Source of the DNA: Rikenellaceae bacterium
GTDB lineage: Bacteria > Bacteroidota > Bacteroidia > Bacteroidales > Rikenellaceae
Assembly (NCBI GenBank): GCA_015060105.1
Contig: SUZD01000002.1
Coordinates: 1 to 64,000 of the forward strand
Reading direction: 5' to 3'
DNA length: 64,000 nt
This document shows positions 31,654-40,877 of this stretch, one piece after another (positions within the stretch are counted from its first letter, which is position 1; every line of letters begins with the position of its first letter). Under the pieces are notes generated by a model that was not told where the DNA came from, did no database searches, and saw only the letters and a list, made by a program, of their open reading frames with translations. Position numbers and translations under genes: made by a program.

Positions 31654-31660
31654 CCTCCTT
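31654..31660 (-). promoter_or_regulatory. Strong Shine-Dalgarno (AAGGAGG) before the ECF sigma gene
   Basis: Minus strand TAAGGAGGAAAGAGTATG. Confidence 0.75.
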
Positions 31661-31924
31661 ATAATAAGTTAATTAAGAGTAAAATTGGCAATAGGCAATT
31701 AGAATTTAAGGTTATACTTTGGTTTTATTTTCGATTGCAAGATACGAAAATGTTTTGAGAGTTCAAATTTTTGCCACAAAATTCCGCTCAAACGGCCATT
31801 TTCGACCCCGAATCGCCCAAATCCTTGCAAAACTTATGCCACAAAACCGAAAACACCCGATACACAAGGTTTGGTTAGTGAGAGTGTTACTCCGATTATC
31901 GAAGGCGCAAGATTTATGTACAAC

Positions 31925-31965
31925 AAAATAGGCTGTCAAACGCGTTAGTTTGACAGCCTATTTTA
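31925..31965 (-). terminator. Terminator of trpB2
   Basis: AAAATAGGCTGTCAAAC-gcgtta-GTTTGACAGCCTATTTTA. Confidence 0.85.
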
Positions 31966-31980
31966 TTGATTGGTAAAATA

Positions 31981-33342
31981 CTACAAAAGTTTGTCGAGCT
32001 CGGCTATATTCTTGGCGATTTCCTCGTCCGAAACCTCGTAGTTTCTCAAATTACCAGCAAAGTATTGCTCATAGGCAAACATATCGACCATACCGTGACC
32101 CGAAAGGTTAAACAGAATGGTTTTGGATGTGCCCTCCTCCTTACATTTCAACGCCTCACGAATAGCGTAGGCAATAGCGTGGGTCGATTCGGGTGCGGGA
32201 ATAATACCCTCGGCTTGCGAGAAGAGGATACCCGATTTGATACACTCTACTTGCGGCATATCTGCGGCCTCGATATAGCCATCTTTCAGTAGTTGGCTGA
32301 CAATCGAGCCTGCGCCGTGGTAGCGCAAACCTCCTGCGTGGATACTTGCAGGGTGGAAGTTATGACCAAGTGTGTACATAGGCAGCAGCGGTGTCAAACC
32401 GATGGTATCGGCATAGTCGTATTGGAACTCTCCGCGTGTTAGTTTCGGGCAGCTCTCCGGCTCAACCGCAACAAAACGGGTTTTACGGCCCTTGGTGAAG
32501 TTCTCGCGCAAGAACGGGAAGGTGATACCCGCAAAGTTACTACCACCGCCGAAGCAACCAATAACTACATCGGGATAGTCGCCCGTCATCTCCAACTGTT
32601 TCAAGCACTCCTCGCCAATAATGGTTTGGTGCAACAATACATGGTTCAAAGAACTACCCAAGCAGTAGCGGGTGTCGTGTTGGTTTTTGAGAGCCATTTC
32701 GACAGCCTCCGAAATCGCAATACCAAGCGAGCCTGTACAATCGGGATCTTTGGCAAGTATGGCACGGCCTGCATCAGTCATATTGGTAGGAGAGGGATAG
32801 ACATTTGCACCCCAAGTCTTCATCATCATACGACGATAGGGCTTCTGCTCGCAACTAACCTTCACCATATAGACATCGACATCGATGCCAAAGTGTTTTC
32901 CGGCCATCGAGATAGCCGAGCCCCATTGTCCTGCGCCCGTTTCTGTTGTAAGGCGTTTAATACCTTGCATCTTGTTGTAATAGGCTTGCGGAACGGCCGA
33001 GTTGGTCTTGTGTGAGCCCGAAGGCGAAACACTCTCATTCTTGAAATAAATCTTGGCAGGGGTTTGCAACATTCTCTCCAATCCGTGCGCGCGCACCAAC
33101 GGTGTGTTACGCCAGATACGGAAAATATCTTGTACCTCTTCGGGAATGTCGATATAACGCTCGGTGCTCAACTCTTGCTCGGCAAGCTCACGAGCAAAGA
33201 TAACAGACAGGTCATCAACCGACATCGGTTTGCGTGTCTTTGGGTCAAGTGGCGGAAGTGGCTTGTTGGGCATATCGGCCACGATATTGTACCATTGCTT
33301 TGGGTTTTCGCTCTCAGGTAGCAATATTTTCTTGGTTACCAT
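31981..33342 (-). CDS. TrpB2-type tryptophan synthase beta subunit-like PLP enzyme
   Basis: RNTPLVRAHGLERMLQTPAKIYFKNESVSPSGSHKTNSAV, TETGAGQWGSAIS; N-terminal extension typical of TrpB2. Confidence 0.93.
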   Translation of the reverse strand: MVTKKILLPESENPKQWYNIVADMPNKPLPPLDPKTRKPMSVDDLSVIFARELAEQELSTERYIDIPEEVQDIFRIWRNTPLVRAHGLERMLQTPAKIYFKNESVSPSGSHKTNSAVPQAYYNKMQGIKRLTTETGAGQWGSAISMAGKHFGIDVDVYMVKVSCEQKPYRRMMMKTWGANVYPSPTNMTDAGRAILAKDPDCTGSLGIAISEAVEMALKNQHDTRYCLGSSLNHVLLHQTIIGEECLKQLEMTGDYPDVVIGCFGGGSNFAGITFPFLRENFTKGRKTRFVAVEPESCPKLTRGEFQYDYADTIGLTPLLPMYTLGHNFHPASIHAGGLRYHGAGSIVSQLLKDGYIEAADMPQVECIKSGILFSQAEGIIPAPESTHAIAYAIREALKCKEEGTSKTILFNLSGHGMVDMFAYEQYFAGNLRNYEVSDEEIAKNIAELDKLL

Positions 33343-33423
33343 AAGTTAATAGTGTGTTATTTATTTTTGTTTGGTTTATCGCTTTTGTTCATTAGTGGGC
33401 TCCCCACTATTTATCATATTTAA

Positions 33424-33455
33424 GACCCCCGTCGTCAAGTAAACAACGGGGGCCT
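33424..33455 (-). promoter_or_regulatory. Terminator hairpin of the trpB2 attenuator
   Basis: Minus strand CCCCCGTTG-tttacttga-CGACGGGGG; weak U-tract UCUUAAAU. Confidence 0.7.
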
Positions 33456-33501
33456 CTTTTATATCTTGTCAAACATACACACGCTCGGTCACTACCATTG
33501 T

Positions 33502-33558
33502 TTACTTTGCCAACGGGAGCCACCACCAACGACGTGCTATGTTGATATTGATGCTCAT
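33502..33558 (-). CDS. Tryptophan leader peptide (18 aa) MSINIINIARRWWW-type: MSININIARRWWWLPLAK
   Basis: Read directly: ATG AGC ATC AAT ATC AAC ATA GCA CGT CGT TGG TGG TGG CTC CCG TTG GCA AAG TAA, i.e. MSININIARRWWWLPLAK; three consecutive Trp codons. Confidence 0.85.
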   Translation of the reverse strand: MSININIARRWWWLPLAK

Positions 33559-33577
33559 AATTTCTCTCTTGCAAATG

Positions 33578-33609
33578 CAAACTTAAACATCTTTTTTGAA
33601 TTTGCCAAA
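33578..33609 (-). promoter_or_regulatory. Promoter of the trp leader/trpB2 (TTTG-N20-TAAGTTTG)
   Basis: Consensus Bacteroidota promoter about 20 nt upstream of the leader ATG. Confidence 0.7.
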
Positions 33610-33635
33610 CATTCGCATCATTTTTTGCCCTACTC

Positions 33636-34946
33636 CTAAAATTTATATTGAATCATAGTCTGTATGCGATTGGCGTGACCTTTTGCACCATCTTGATTCT
33701 TGCGAGTGCCGTAGAGGTACTCCAATGCTATGCGGCAATTAGGCGCAAGGTTATAGAAAATGTTGGCAAAGATGTATTGGCCTTTCTTGTATTCGCCTCC
33801 GACCGAGTATCCGTTGCTGTGATCCACATTAACCTCGGAGTAACCACCCGACACAAAGATACGCGGTGTGATATTGTACTGCAACGACGCAAACCAGCCC
33901 CACATTGTCGGCATCTGCATCTCGCCCTCGGTTTTGGGATTAGGCACAAGGTCGAGTCCCGAACCCGTAAGGTCTTGCAAATAGGGAGTAATGCCCTTGC
34001 CATACACGCCATTCATACAGATATTAAAATGGCGAGCAAATGCAATATTACCACTCAACTGCACACCATATCCGACTTGCTTCTGATTGTCATCTTTAAT
34101 CAAATCACGATAGTACATAGTGCGCACCACACCAGACACTCGCAAGTGGCTCTTCTGATAGCGACCCCAACCATACTGTACATAGGCGACAAAGTCGGGA
34201 ATGCGCTGGGTTTGCGCCGCATTGTTATCCGTAGCATAGGTAGCAACCACACCGGGTGTTTCTGCCGCCGCTGCAATGCTCCAATGGCGATTGAATTTGT
34301 GGGTATAACGAATTACCTCGTTGTAGTTGCTATTGTAGGCATTGGGACCCTGAAAATCAATAGTATTGGGGCCTGCACTCAAATCGCAGAAAGTCGAATA
34401 GGTGCGACCAAACAAAAAGCCCTTGAACGAGATGTAGGCTTGACGCATCGCCATATCATTGCGATAGCCTCGAAAATCCGTTTCGATAAAGGCTACAACA
34501 TCGCCCAATAAGCGTGTATGCGCAATGGCTTTGAGGTGCAGTGTCGAGGTCGATGCACTCATAAACAACTTTTGACGATTGGCATAAGTCATCGTGGTTG
34601 AGATATCGGCCGGAATGAAATCGGTATTGTTGGATATACCCTCGAAATCATAACCCGCGCGCAAAGTAACCGAGCCACCCACAGCCAACGAGATTTTGTT
34701 GTTGTGCGAAGTGAAAATCAAATTGGGTCGTCCAATCTGCTTTATGCCTTCAATGTGGTTGCGGTCAAAGATTATAGCCGCCATTTGACTTGCCTGACGC
34801 TCCACCGTATCTCGGCATGATGGATGGTGTTTGTAAAGCCCCAGCACCACCACGTGCGGAGTGTACGAGCCGGAGTCTTGCGCTTGTGCTTTGGGGATTG
34901 CCAAAGCAGAAACAGCCATAACTAACAGTAGTAAAACTCTTTTCAT
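33636..34946 (-). CDS. DcaP-like outer membrane porin
   Basis: Signal peptide; beta-barrel; GGSVTLRAGYDF...; C-terminal QTMIQYKF. Confidence 0.7.
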   Translation of the reverse strand: MKRVLLLLVMAVSALAIPKAQAQDSGSYTPHVVVLGLYKHHPSCRDTVERQASQMAAIIFDRNHIEGIKQIGRPNLIFTSHNNKISLAVGGSVTLRAGYDFEGISNNTDFIPADISTTMTYANRQKLFMSASTSTLHLKAIAHTRLLGDVVAFIETDFRGYRNDMAMRQAYISFKGFLFGRTYSTFCDLSAGPNTIDFQGPNAYNSNYNEVIRYTHKFNRHWSIAAAAETPGVVATYATDNNAAQTQRIPDFVAYVQYGWGRYQKSHLRVSGVVRTMYYRDLIKDDNQKQVGYGVQLSGNIAFARHFNICMNGVYGKGITPYLQDLTGSGLDLVPNPKTEGEMQMPTMWGWFASLQYNITPRIFVSGGYSEVNVDHSNGYSVGGEYKKGQYIFANIFYNLAPNCRIALEYLYGTRKNQDGAKGHANRIQTMIQYKF

Positions 34947-35061
34947 AAGCTTTGTTTTTAGGTTCTGATTAAATTATCGCCACCAAAGAGAGCGACAATG
35001 CACTTTCGGCAAGATATGTGCCACTTTTTTTTGTATATTTGCACGACGAAAACAGTTCACT

Positions 35062-36222
35062 ATGACTATTCTGTTTTGGACACTCACAATACTCGCGACC
35101 ATTATAGACATTGGAGTAATCTACGCGCTACACAGGAGGCGGGCACATATCGGCATGTGGTGCTACACTCTGTTTGCTCTACTCACAGACATCGTCGTAC
35201 GAGTCATTCCCTACATTACAATCATAGGCGAGCGGCAGCCGTTAATACCCGTTTTCTGCACCTACATTTTACTTCTGACCGCTCCCTGTAAGATAATGCT
35301 GGCCGTTGGTTGGTTCATTGACTATCGTCGCAAAACCGCTTGTCGATATTGGCTCACAGGAGCTATTTGTGTCGGACTCACATACATTATGATAATGGTT
35401 GTCGGCGCTATCTATCCAATACGCAGCATCCGTGTTCAACATTTGGAGTTCCAATATCGAAATCTGCCCGAGGCCTTCGATGGTATCAAAATAGGTTTCT
35501 TCACGGATATTCATCTCGGTAGTTTGACCGCCGCCGAGCGAATTTTGCAACAAATGGCAGATTCGCTTAATGCTGCCGAATGTCTGTTTGCGATTAATGG
35601 TGGCGACCTTATAAACATTCGCAACTCGGAACTTACCCCCAAGTACACAGAATTGCTCGGCGCAATTGATATGCCCGTATATTCCGTTGTTGGCAATCAC
35701 GACCTCGGCTACTATCGCAAGGACACTCTTGAATACACCGTAGCACAATCAACGGCCGATTTCAAAAAGGCAATAGACGCACTTGGTTGGATACGCCTTG
35801 ACAATGACTCACAATGGATACACCATGAAGGCGATAGTATTATGATTACGGGTGTGGAGTTCAATCGAACAATAGCAGACAATCGCCACAAACGCGATGT
35901 GGGTGGCATCAATATAGATTCGTTGTTGAGTGGCGTACCGCCCGAAACATTCCACATTGCCGTAAGTCATATTCCTCAATATTGGAAACAAATTGCGGCA
36001 ACATCCGGAGGGGATTTAACGCTTGCTGGACATACTCACGCGATGCAGTTCAAAATACTTGGCTGGTCGCCTGCTGCTTTACTTTATGATTGGTGGAGTG
36101 GCACATACAAAGCCAACGACAAGATACTTTATGTAAGTGAAGGTGTAGGGTTTGCAGGAATACCTGTACGCTTGGGAACTCCTCCTCAAATTGCAATTAT
36201 TACGCTCAGAAAATGTATATAG
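35062..36222 (+). CDS. Membrane-anchored metallophosphoesterase (YkuE/YaeI-like)
   Basis: N-terminal TM helices; IGFFTDIHLGSL, INGGDLINIRN, VVGNHDLGYYR, LAGHTHAMQ. Confidence 0.9.
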   Translation: MTILFWTLTILATIIDIGVIYALHRRRAHIGMWCYTLFALLTDIVVRVIPYITIIGERQPLIPVFCTYILLLTAPCKIMLAVGWFIDYRRKTACRYWLTGAICVGLTYIMIMVVGAIYPIRSIRVQHLEFQYRNLPEAFDGIKIGFFTDIHLGSLTAAERILQQMADSLNAAECLFAINGGDLINIRNSELTPKYTELLGAIDMPVYSVVGNHDLGYYRKDTLEYTVAQSTADFKKAIDALGWIRLDNDSQWIHHEGDSIMITGVEFNRTIADNRHKRDVGGINIDSLLSGVPPETFHIAVSHIPQYWKQIAATSGGDLTLAGHTHAMQFKILGWSPAALLYDWWSGTYKANDKILYVSEGVGFAGIPVRLGTPPQIAIITLRKCI

Positions 36223-37283
36223 TTTTATCGGTAGCGCTCTCGTCAGACTGGTGTCTTGACGATTGCTCGGAACAACGACTTGTAATATCTAACGCCAAAG
36301 ATTGGGACGAGGTTTACGCTCTCCGAGGAGAGTGTGATGCCATTCTGGTTGGTGCCGAGACTCTGCGTCGTGATAATCCGAGTTTACGAATCAAATCGGA
36401 GTTGATACGCTCCGAGCGCATGGCTCGTGGCAAATCGCCCAACCTGCAACGAATAACCATGACTCGTACAGGAAAACTTGACCCTAATTTAAAATTCTTT
36501 TCGCCCGACGGCGACGCTATTGTTTTTACCGAAAGTCCTGCTAATATCGAGCAATCAACACGCGTTATTTGTCGCAAATGCCTTACCGCCCGTAGCGTTG
36601 CGGCAGAATTGGAGCAGATGGGTTGCGAAAAGTTAATGGTCGAGGGTGGCGCACAAATTCTGCGTATGTTTCTCTCGGAGGGAGTGTTCGACGAGTTGCG
36701 CGTAGCACAATCGCCTATTGTGGTAGGAGAGGAGTCTGCCCCGAAACTCGTTGAGCCATGGACTATGTACGCAACCGAACTGAACAAATGTTATCACCTT
36801 GACGATATGGAAGTGAGATGGTACAAGCGCACCGGCTCTGATGGTCGCAAAGATTACTCGCTGATGTCGCAGGCCATTGAACAAAGCCGTCTATGCAAAC
36901 AAGACCCAACACACTATTGCGTGGGAGCGGTTATCGAAACTCGCAACGGACAGATTTTCACTGGCTATACGGGCGAAACCGACGACCACGATCACGCCGA
37001 AGAGGCCGCTATAAAAAAGGCTGACGCTGCGGGTGCCGACCTACAAGGAGCAACCATATATAGTTCGATGGAGCCCTGTTCCAAACGGAGTTCCAAAGCC
37101 CGTTCGTGCTCGGAGTTGATTATCGAACGAGGCTTCGCACGAGTGGTCTTTGCACTTGCCGAGCCGTTGAATTTTGTACGATGCGTTGGCGAGAGCATGT
37201 TGCGTTCGGCCGGCATCGAGGTCGTCCGCATACCCGAGTTAGCCGATTGCGTCGAGGAGATAAATGCATACCTTAATCAATAA
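36213..37283 (+). CDS. RibD-like pyrimidine reductase-deaminase with reversed domain order
   Basis: N-terminal RibD_C reductase (ILVGAETLRRDNPSL, LMVEGGAQIL), C-terminal deaminase (HAEEAAI, EPCSKRSSKARSC). Confidence 0.8.
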   Translation: MYIVLSVALSSDWCLDDCSEQRLVISNAKDWDEVYALRGECDAILVGAETLRRDNPSLRIKSELIRSERMARGKSPNLQRITMTRTGKLDPNLKFFSPDGDAIVFTESPANIEQSTRVICRKCLTARSVAAELEQMGCEKLMVEGGAQILRMFLSEGVFDELRVAQSPIVVGEESAPKLVEPWTMYATELNKCYHLDDMEVRWYKRTGSDGRKDYSLMSQAIEQSRLCKQDPTHYCVGAVIETRNGQIFTGYTGETDDHDHAEEAAIKKADAAGADLQGATIYSSMEPCSKRSSKARSCSELIIERGFARVVFALAEPLNFVRCVGESMLRSAGIEVVRIPELADCVEEINAYLNQ

Positions 37284-37290
37284 TAGAACC

Positions 37291-38511
37291 ATGTCACAAG
37301 AACCAAAAAAATCGGTAGCCGACCGCCTATGGACGCGTGACTACATATTTCTATGCTTAGCCAACTTTATGATGTGCTTTGCATTCTATCTGTTGGTACC
37401 CACCTTACCTTTCTATTTGGAGGCCGAGTTCGATGCGTCCAAATCTATAATAGGTATGGTGCTGTCGTGCTATACGATTGCAGTCTTGGCCGTGCGTCCA
37501 TTCTCGGGATACATCGCCGACACATTTCAACGCAAACCCGTATATCTGATAGCATATTTTCTGTTTGTATCGATATTCTGTGGTTATCTGCTTGCGGGTA
37601 CACTTACAATGCTTATGATTATCCGCATCGCCCACGGCTTGGCATTCGGAATGATTACCACAACGGGTAATACACTTGTTGTCGATGTCCTGCCGTCGAG
37701 TCGTCGTGGTGAGGGTTTGGGATATTATGGCGTTGTGAATAACCTTGCGATGAGCATAGGCCCGATGATTGGCCTTTTCATCGCCGACACGGGCAACTTC
37801 GATATGATATTCGGTTGCAGTTTGGCTATGGGTGTTGTGGGAATGGTCTTTGCAACACTGGCCAAAGTACCTCGCAAAATACCAAACACAGCCAACAATG
37901 TGCTGTCGATTGACCGTTTCTTTTTGGTCAAAGGCCTCAGAGCCTGCTTTACTCTATTACTGCTTGCCATACCTTATGGTATGACCACATCATTTATTGC
38001 GATGTATGCCAAAGAGTTGGGCATTACCGCCAATACGGGCCTGTTCTTTACGGTTATGGCAGTAGGTCTGATTGTATCGCGTATCGGCAGTGGTCGCCGT
38101 GTGGATAGGGGACTTGTAACAAAGGTTATCACACAAGGTATTATCATTGCCACACTCGGAATTATTGCCGAGGCAATGTTGGGCTTTGCCGCAGGTGTAG
38201 ATATACGTTTGGGATATGTAATCTACTTCTTATCTGCTTTTTTGATTGGCTTCGGCTACGGAACTATGTTCCCTGCATACAACACTCTCTTTATAAACCT
38301 TGCTCCCAACAGCCGCCGAGCAACAGCAAGCGCCACCTACCTTACAGGATGGGATGTTGGTATCGGCTTGGGTATGTGGTTTGGAGGTCGTGTTGCTGAG
38401 AATTGGGGCTTGGCTACGGTTTATAAAATAGACATTGCATTGGCTCTAATTGCTTTTGTGTGGTTTGTAAGCAGTGCCGCGCCACACTTCAATCGCAATA
38501 AACTGCGATAA
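37291..38511 (+). CDS. MFS transporter
   Basis: 12-TM pattern; RPFSGYIADTFQRKPVYLIAY. Confidence 0.9.
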   Translation: MSQEPKKSVADRLWTRDYIFLCLANFMMCFAFYLLVPTLPFYLEAEFDASKSIIGMVLSCYTIAVLAVRPFSGYIADTFQRKPVYLIAYFLFVSIFCGYLLAGTLTMLMIIRIAHGLAFGMITTTGNTLVVDVLPSSRRGEGLGYYGVVNNLAMSIGPMIGLFIADTGNFDMIFGCSLAMGVVGMVFATLAKVPRKIPNTANNVLSIDRFFLVKGLRACFTLLLLAIPYGMTTSFIAMYAKELGITANTGLFFTVMAVGLIVSRIGSGRRVDRGLVTKVITQGIIIATLGIIAEAMLGFAAGVDIRLGYVIYFLSAFLIGFGYGTMFPAYNTLFINLAPNSRRATASATYLTGWDVGIGLGMWFGGRVAENWGLATVYKIDIALALIAFVWFVSSAAPHFNRNKLR

Positions 38512-38533
38512 TCCCCGCCCCAAAAAAAAACAA

Positions 38534-38564
38534 GAGCCGAACTCCATTGGAATTCGGCTCTCTT
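38534..38564. terminator. Convergent terminator MFS/zinc ribbon
   Basis: GAGCCGAA-N11-TTCGGCTC with flanking A/T tracts. Confidence 0.8.
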
Positions 38565-38585
38565 AATATATAAGTCTATTCGGGA

Positions 38586-39341
38586 TTACTCAACCGAAGG
38601 CTCATTGACAAGGATACGACCGCAATACTCGCAGATGATAATCTTCTTGTTTTGACGGATATCGACTTGGCGTTGGGGCGGGATACGATTGAAGCAACCA
38701 CCACATGCATCACGTTTAACGGTAACAACTGCCAAACCATTACGCATATTCTTGCGGATACGTTGGTATGCATTCAACAAACGCTCGTCAATCTTCGATT
38801 GCGCCTCGGCAACCTCGGCACGCAAAGCAGCCATCTCCTCGGCGGTCTCTGCCTCAATGCTGTTCAACTCGTTACGTTTACTTTCAAGGTCAATATTACG
38901 CTCGGCAAACATTGCTTCTGCCTCTTCGAGCACTCTTTTCTTAACCTTCAACTCGGCTGCGTACTCTTTGAGTTTCTTGGCATAGAGTTCGATATTGAGT
39001 TTTTGGTACTCAATCTCTTTGTTGATTGCCTCGAACTCGCGGTTGTTACGCACATTTTGTTGTTGTGCCTCGTATTTCTCGATCAACATCTTCGACTCAT
39101 CGGTCTCGCGACGACGTTGACGGGTAAGTGCCGAAAGCTCCTCTACATCGGCATTAATGTTGTCGATACGGGTTTGCAATCCAGCAACCTCATCTTCGAG
39201 GTCTTGAACTTCGAGAGGAAGTTCTCCCTTAATCTTCTCAATCTCGTCGATTTTGCTATCGATTTGTTGAAGGCGATACAGAGACTCGATTTTCTCCTCC
39301 ATCGAGAACTCATTCTCAACTGTTTTCTTTTGTGTTGACAT
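38586..39341 (-). CDS. Coiled-coil protein with C4 zinc ribbon
   Basis: Long coiled coil; DACGGCFNRIPPQRQVDIRQNKKIIICEYCGRILV. Confidence 0.88.
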   Translation of the reverse strand: MSTQKKTVENEFSMEEKIESLYRLQQIDSKIDEIEKIKGELPLEVQDLEDEVAGLQTRIDNINADVEELSALTRQRRRETDESKMLIEKYEAQQQNVRNNREFEAINKEIEYQKLNIELYAKKLKEYAAELKVKKRVLEEAEAMFAERNIDLESKRNELNSIEAETAEEMAALRAEVAEAQSKIDERLLNAYQRIRKNMRNGLAVVTVKRDACGGCFNRIPPQRQVDIRQNKKIIICEYCGRILVNEPSVE

Positions 39342-39347
39342 ATATCG

Positions 39348-40127
39348 TTATGCTAAATAATTTATCGGATTTTGCGACTCCTTACTTTTACGAACTGCAA
39401 AAGTAGGTATTTTTTTTGAAATTACCTCACAAATAAGTTCAATTGCACAATATTCGCTCTCGAAATGGCCAATATCTGCGATTGTGATAAGTTTTGTGGC
39501 ATCCAAAAAGTGGTTATATTTGAAATCTGCCGACACATACAGTTCGGCCCCAGACTCGATAGCCGCTTGCAGCAATGAGCCACCCGAGCCTGTGCAAACC
39601 GCCACTCGATGCACCTCTTTCGACATCGGTTCGCTATATTTTACCGCTCCGACACCAAACAACTCTTTAATTCTACCAATACACTCCACCGTACCCTCTG
39701 CCATAGGCAAATCACCAACAACGCCGTAGCCGTGTTCTGCCGATAAAGAGTCCAGCACTTGCACATTCAGCAAGCCAATCTTATCGGCCACACGATAACT
39801 CATTCCGTTTGTAGTGCTATCGAGATTGGTATGACAAGCATAGAGAGCCACGCCTGCACGAATAGCTTTCTCGACAACTCGCTCCACATAGCTACGAGAA
39901 TTCAAACGTTTGATACCACCAAAAATAATGGGGTGATGCGAAATCACAACCCCAGCGCCCACACGCACAGCCTCATCAATAACCGCCTCGGTTGCATCAA
40001 CACACACCAACGCCATATCGACATCGTCATCATAACGACCGACAATCAATCCCGAGTTATCGTAACTATCTTGATAGGATAGGGGGGCAAACTCCTCCAA
40101 CGGAGCAACCACATCTTTGATTTTCAT
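39348..40127 (-). CDS. Nif3-like dinuclear metal center protein
   Basis: YDNSGLIVG, VVISHHPIIFGGIKRL, YACHTNLDS. Confidence 0.93.
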   Translation of the reverse strand: MKIKDVVAPLEEFAPLSYQDSYDNSGLIVGRYDDDVDMALVCVDATEAVIDEAVRVGAGVVISHHPIIFGGIKRLNSRSYVERVVEKAIRAGVALYACHTNLDSTTNGMSYRVADKIGLLNVQVLDSLSAEHGYGVVGDLPMAEGTVECIGRIKELFGVGAVKYSEPMSKEVHRVAVCTGSGGSLLQAAIESGAELYVSADFKYNHFLDATKLITIADIGHFESEYCAIELICEVISKKIPTFAVRKSKESQNPINYLA

Positions 40128-40132
40128 CAGCG

Positions 40133-40828
40133 CTAAAAAAGTGTTTGTTGAACTTCATCATTACCACGTCTTTCACCTGGCTTGGGCTGCATTGCATCAA
40201 GCTCGTCAAGCGAGAACAACTCAACCTCCTTAAAGGCAAATTTAGGACGTTTTGCACGAGGCTTACGAGGGGTTTTGGGCTTTTCTGCTTTCTTATCCTC
40301 ATTATCCTCTTTGGCGTTGTCTTCCGATTCGGCGACTGTTTCAACCTCTTCGTTGCTTGCGGTTTCGTGCTGTTCGACTTCAACCATTGATTGAGGTTGA
40401 ATATCCTCTTTAATTGCTTGAACCACGGGCAGTATCTCCTCCAACTCGCCTACGGCAGACTCAACATCTACCTCAATCTCCGATTCAGCATCAAGCGATT
40501 GTTTAACTTCAATCAAGATGGCACGTATGGCTTGTAACTTCTCGACAATCAGCGCCTCACGCGACAATTCGTAGGTGTCACCCAATTTGAGTTGTCTTTT
40601 GGCGGCTGCGATTTTGAGTCCTTTCTCTTTTACCAAATGGTAGATCTTTTTCAGAGTTTTGACATCTTGCGCCGTAAAAAGACGATTGCCTTTTTTGTTA
40701 CGACGGGGGCGTATTTCGTCAAACTCTTTTTCCCAAAAACGCAAAAGCGATTGCGAAACGTCGAGCATTTCCGACACTTCGCCCATGGTATAATATAGCT
40801 TTTCTGATTGATTGTCAGCAGATTTCAT
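40133..40828 (-). CDS. MerR-family transcriptional regulator with acidic/basic tail
   Basis: YYTMGEVSEMLDVSQSLLRFWEKEFDEIRPRRNKKGNRLFTAQDVKTL. Confidence 0.9.
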   Translation of the reverse strand: MKSADNQSEKLYYTMGEVSEMLDVSQSLLRFWEKEFDEIRPRRNKKGNRLFTAQDVKTLKKIYHLVKEKGLKIAAAKRQLKLGDTYELSREALIVEKLQAIRAILIEVKQSLDAESEIEVDVESAVGELEEILPVVQAIKEDIQPQSMVEVEQHETASNEEVETVAESEDNAKEDNEDKKAEKPKTPRKPRAKRPKFAFKEVELFSLDELDAMQPKPGERRGNDEVQQTLF

Positions 40829-40877
40829 CTTTTTATCGATATTTTTGTTTCGCAAGATAACAAACTTATCTCAAATA

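Noticed and set aside
33648-34511. 287-aa plus-strand ORF
   Set aside because: Antisense to the DcaP-like porin, whose signal peptide and barrel pattern are convincing.
40182-40394. Ser-rich repeat-like ORF near 40200
   Set aside because: Antisense to the acidic/basic tail of the MerR regulator.
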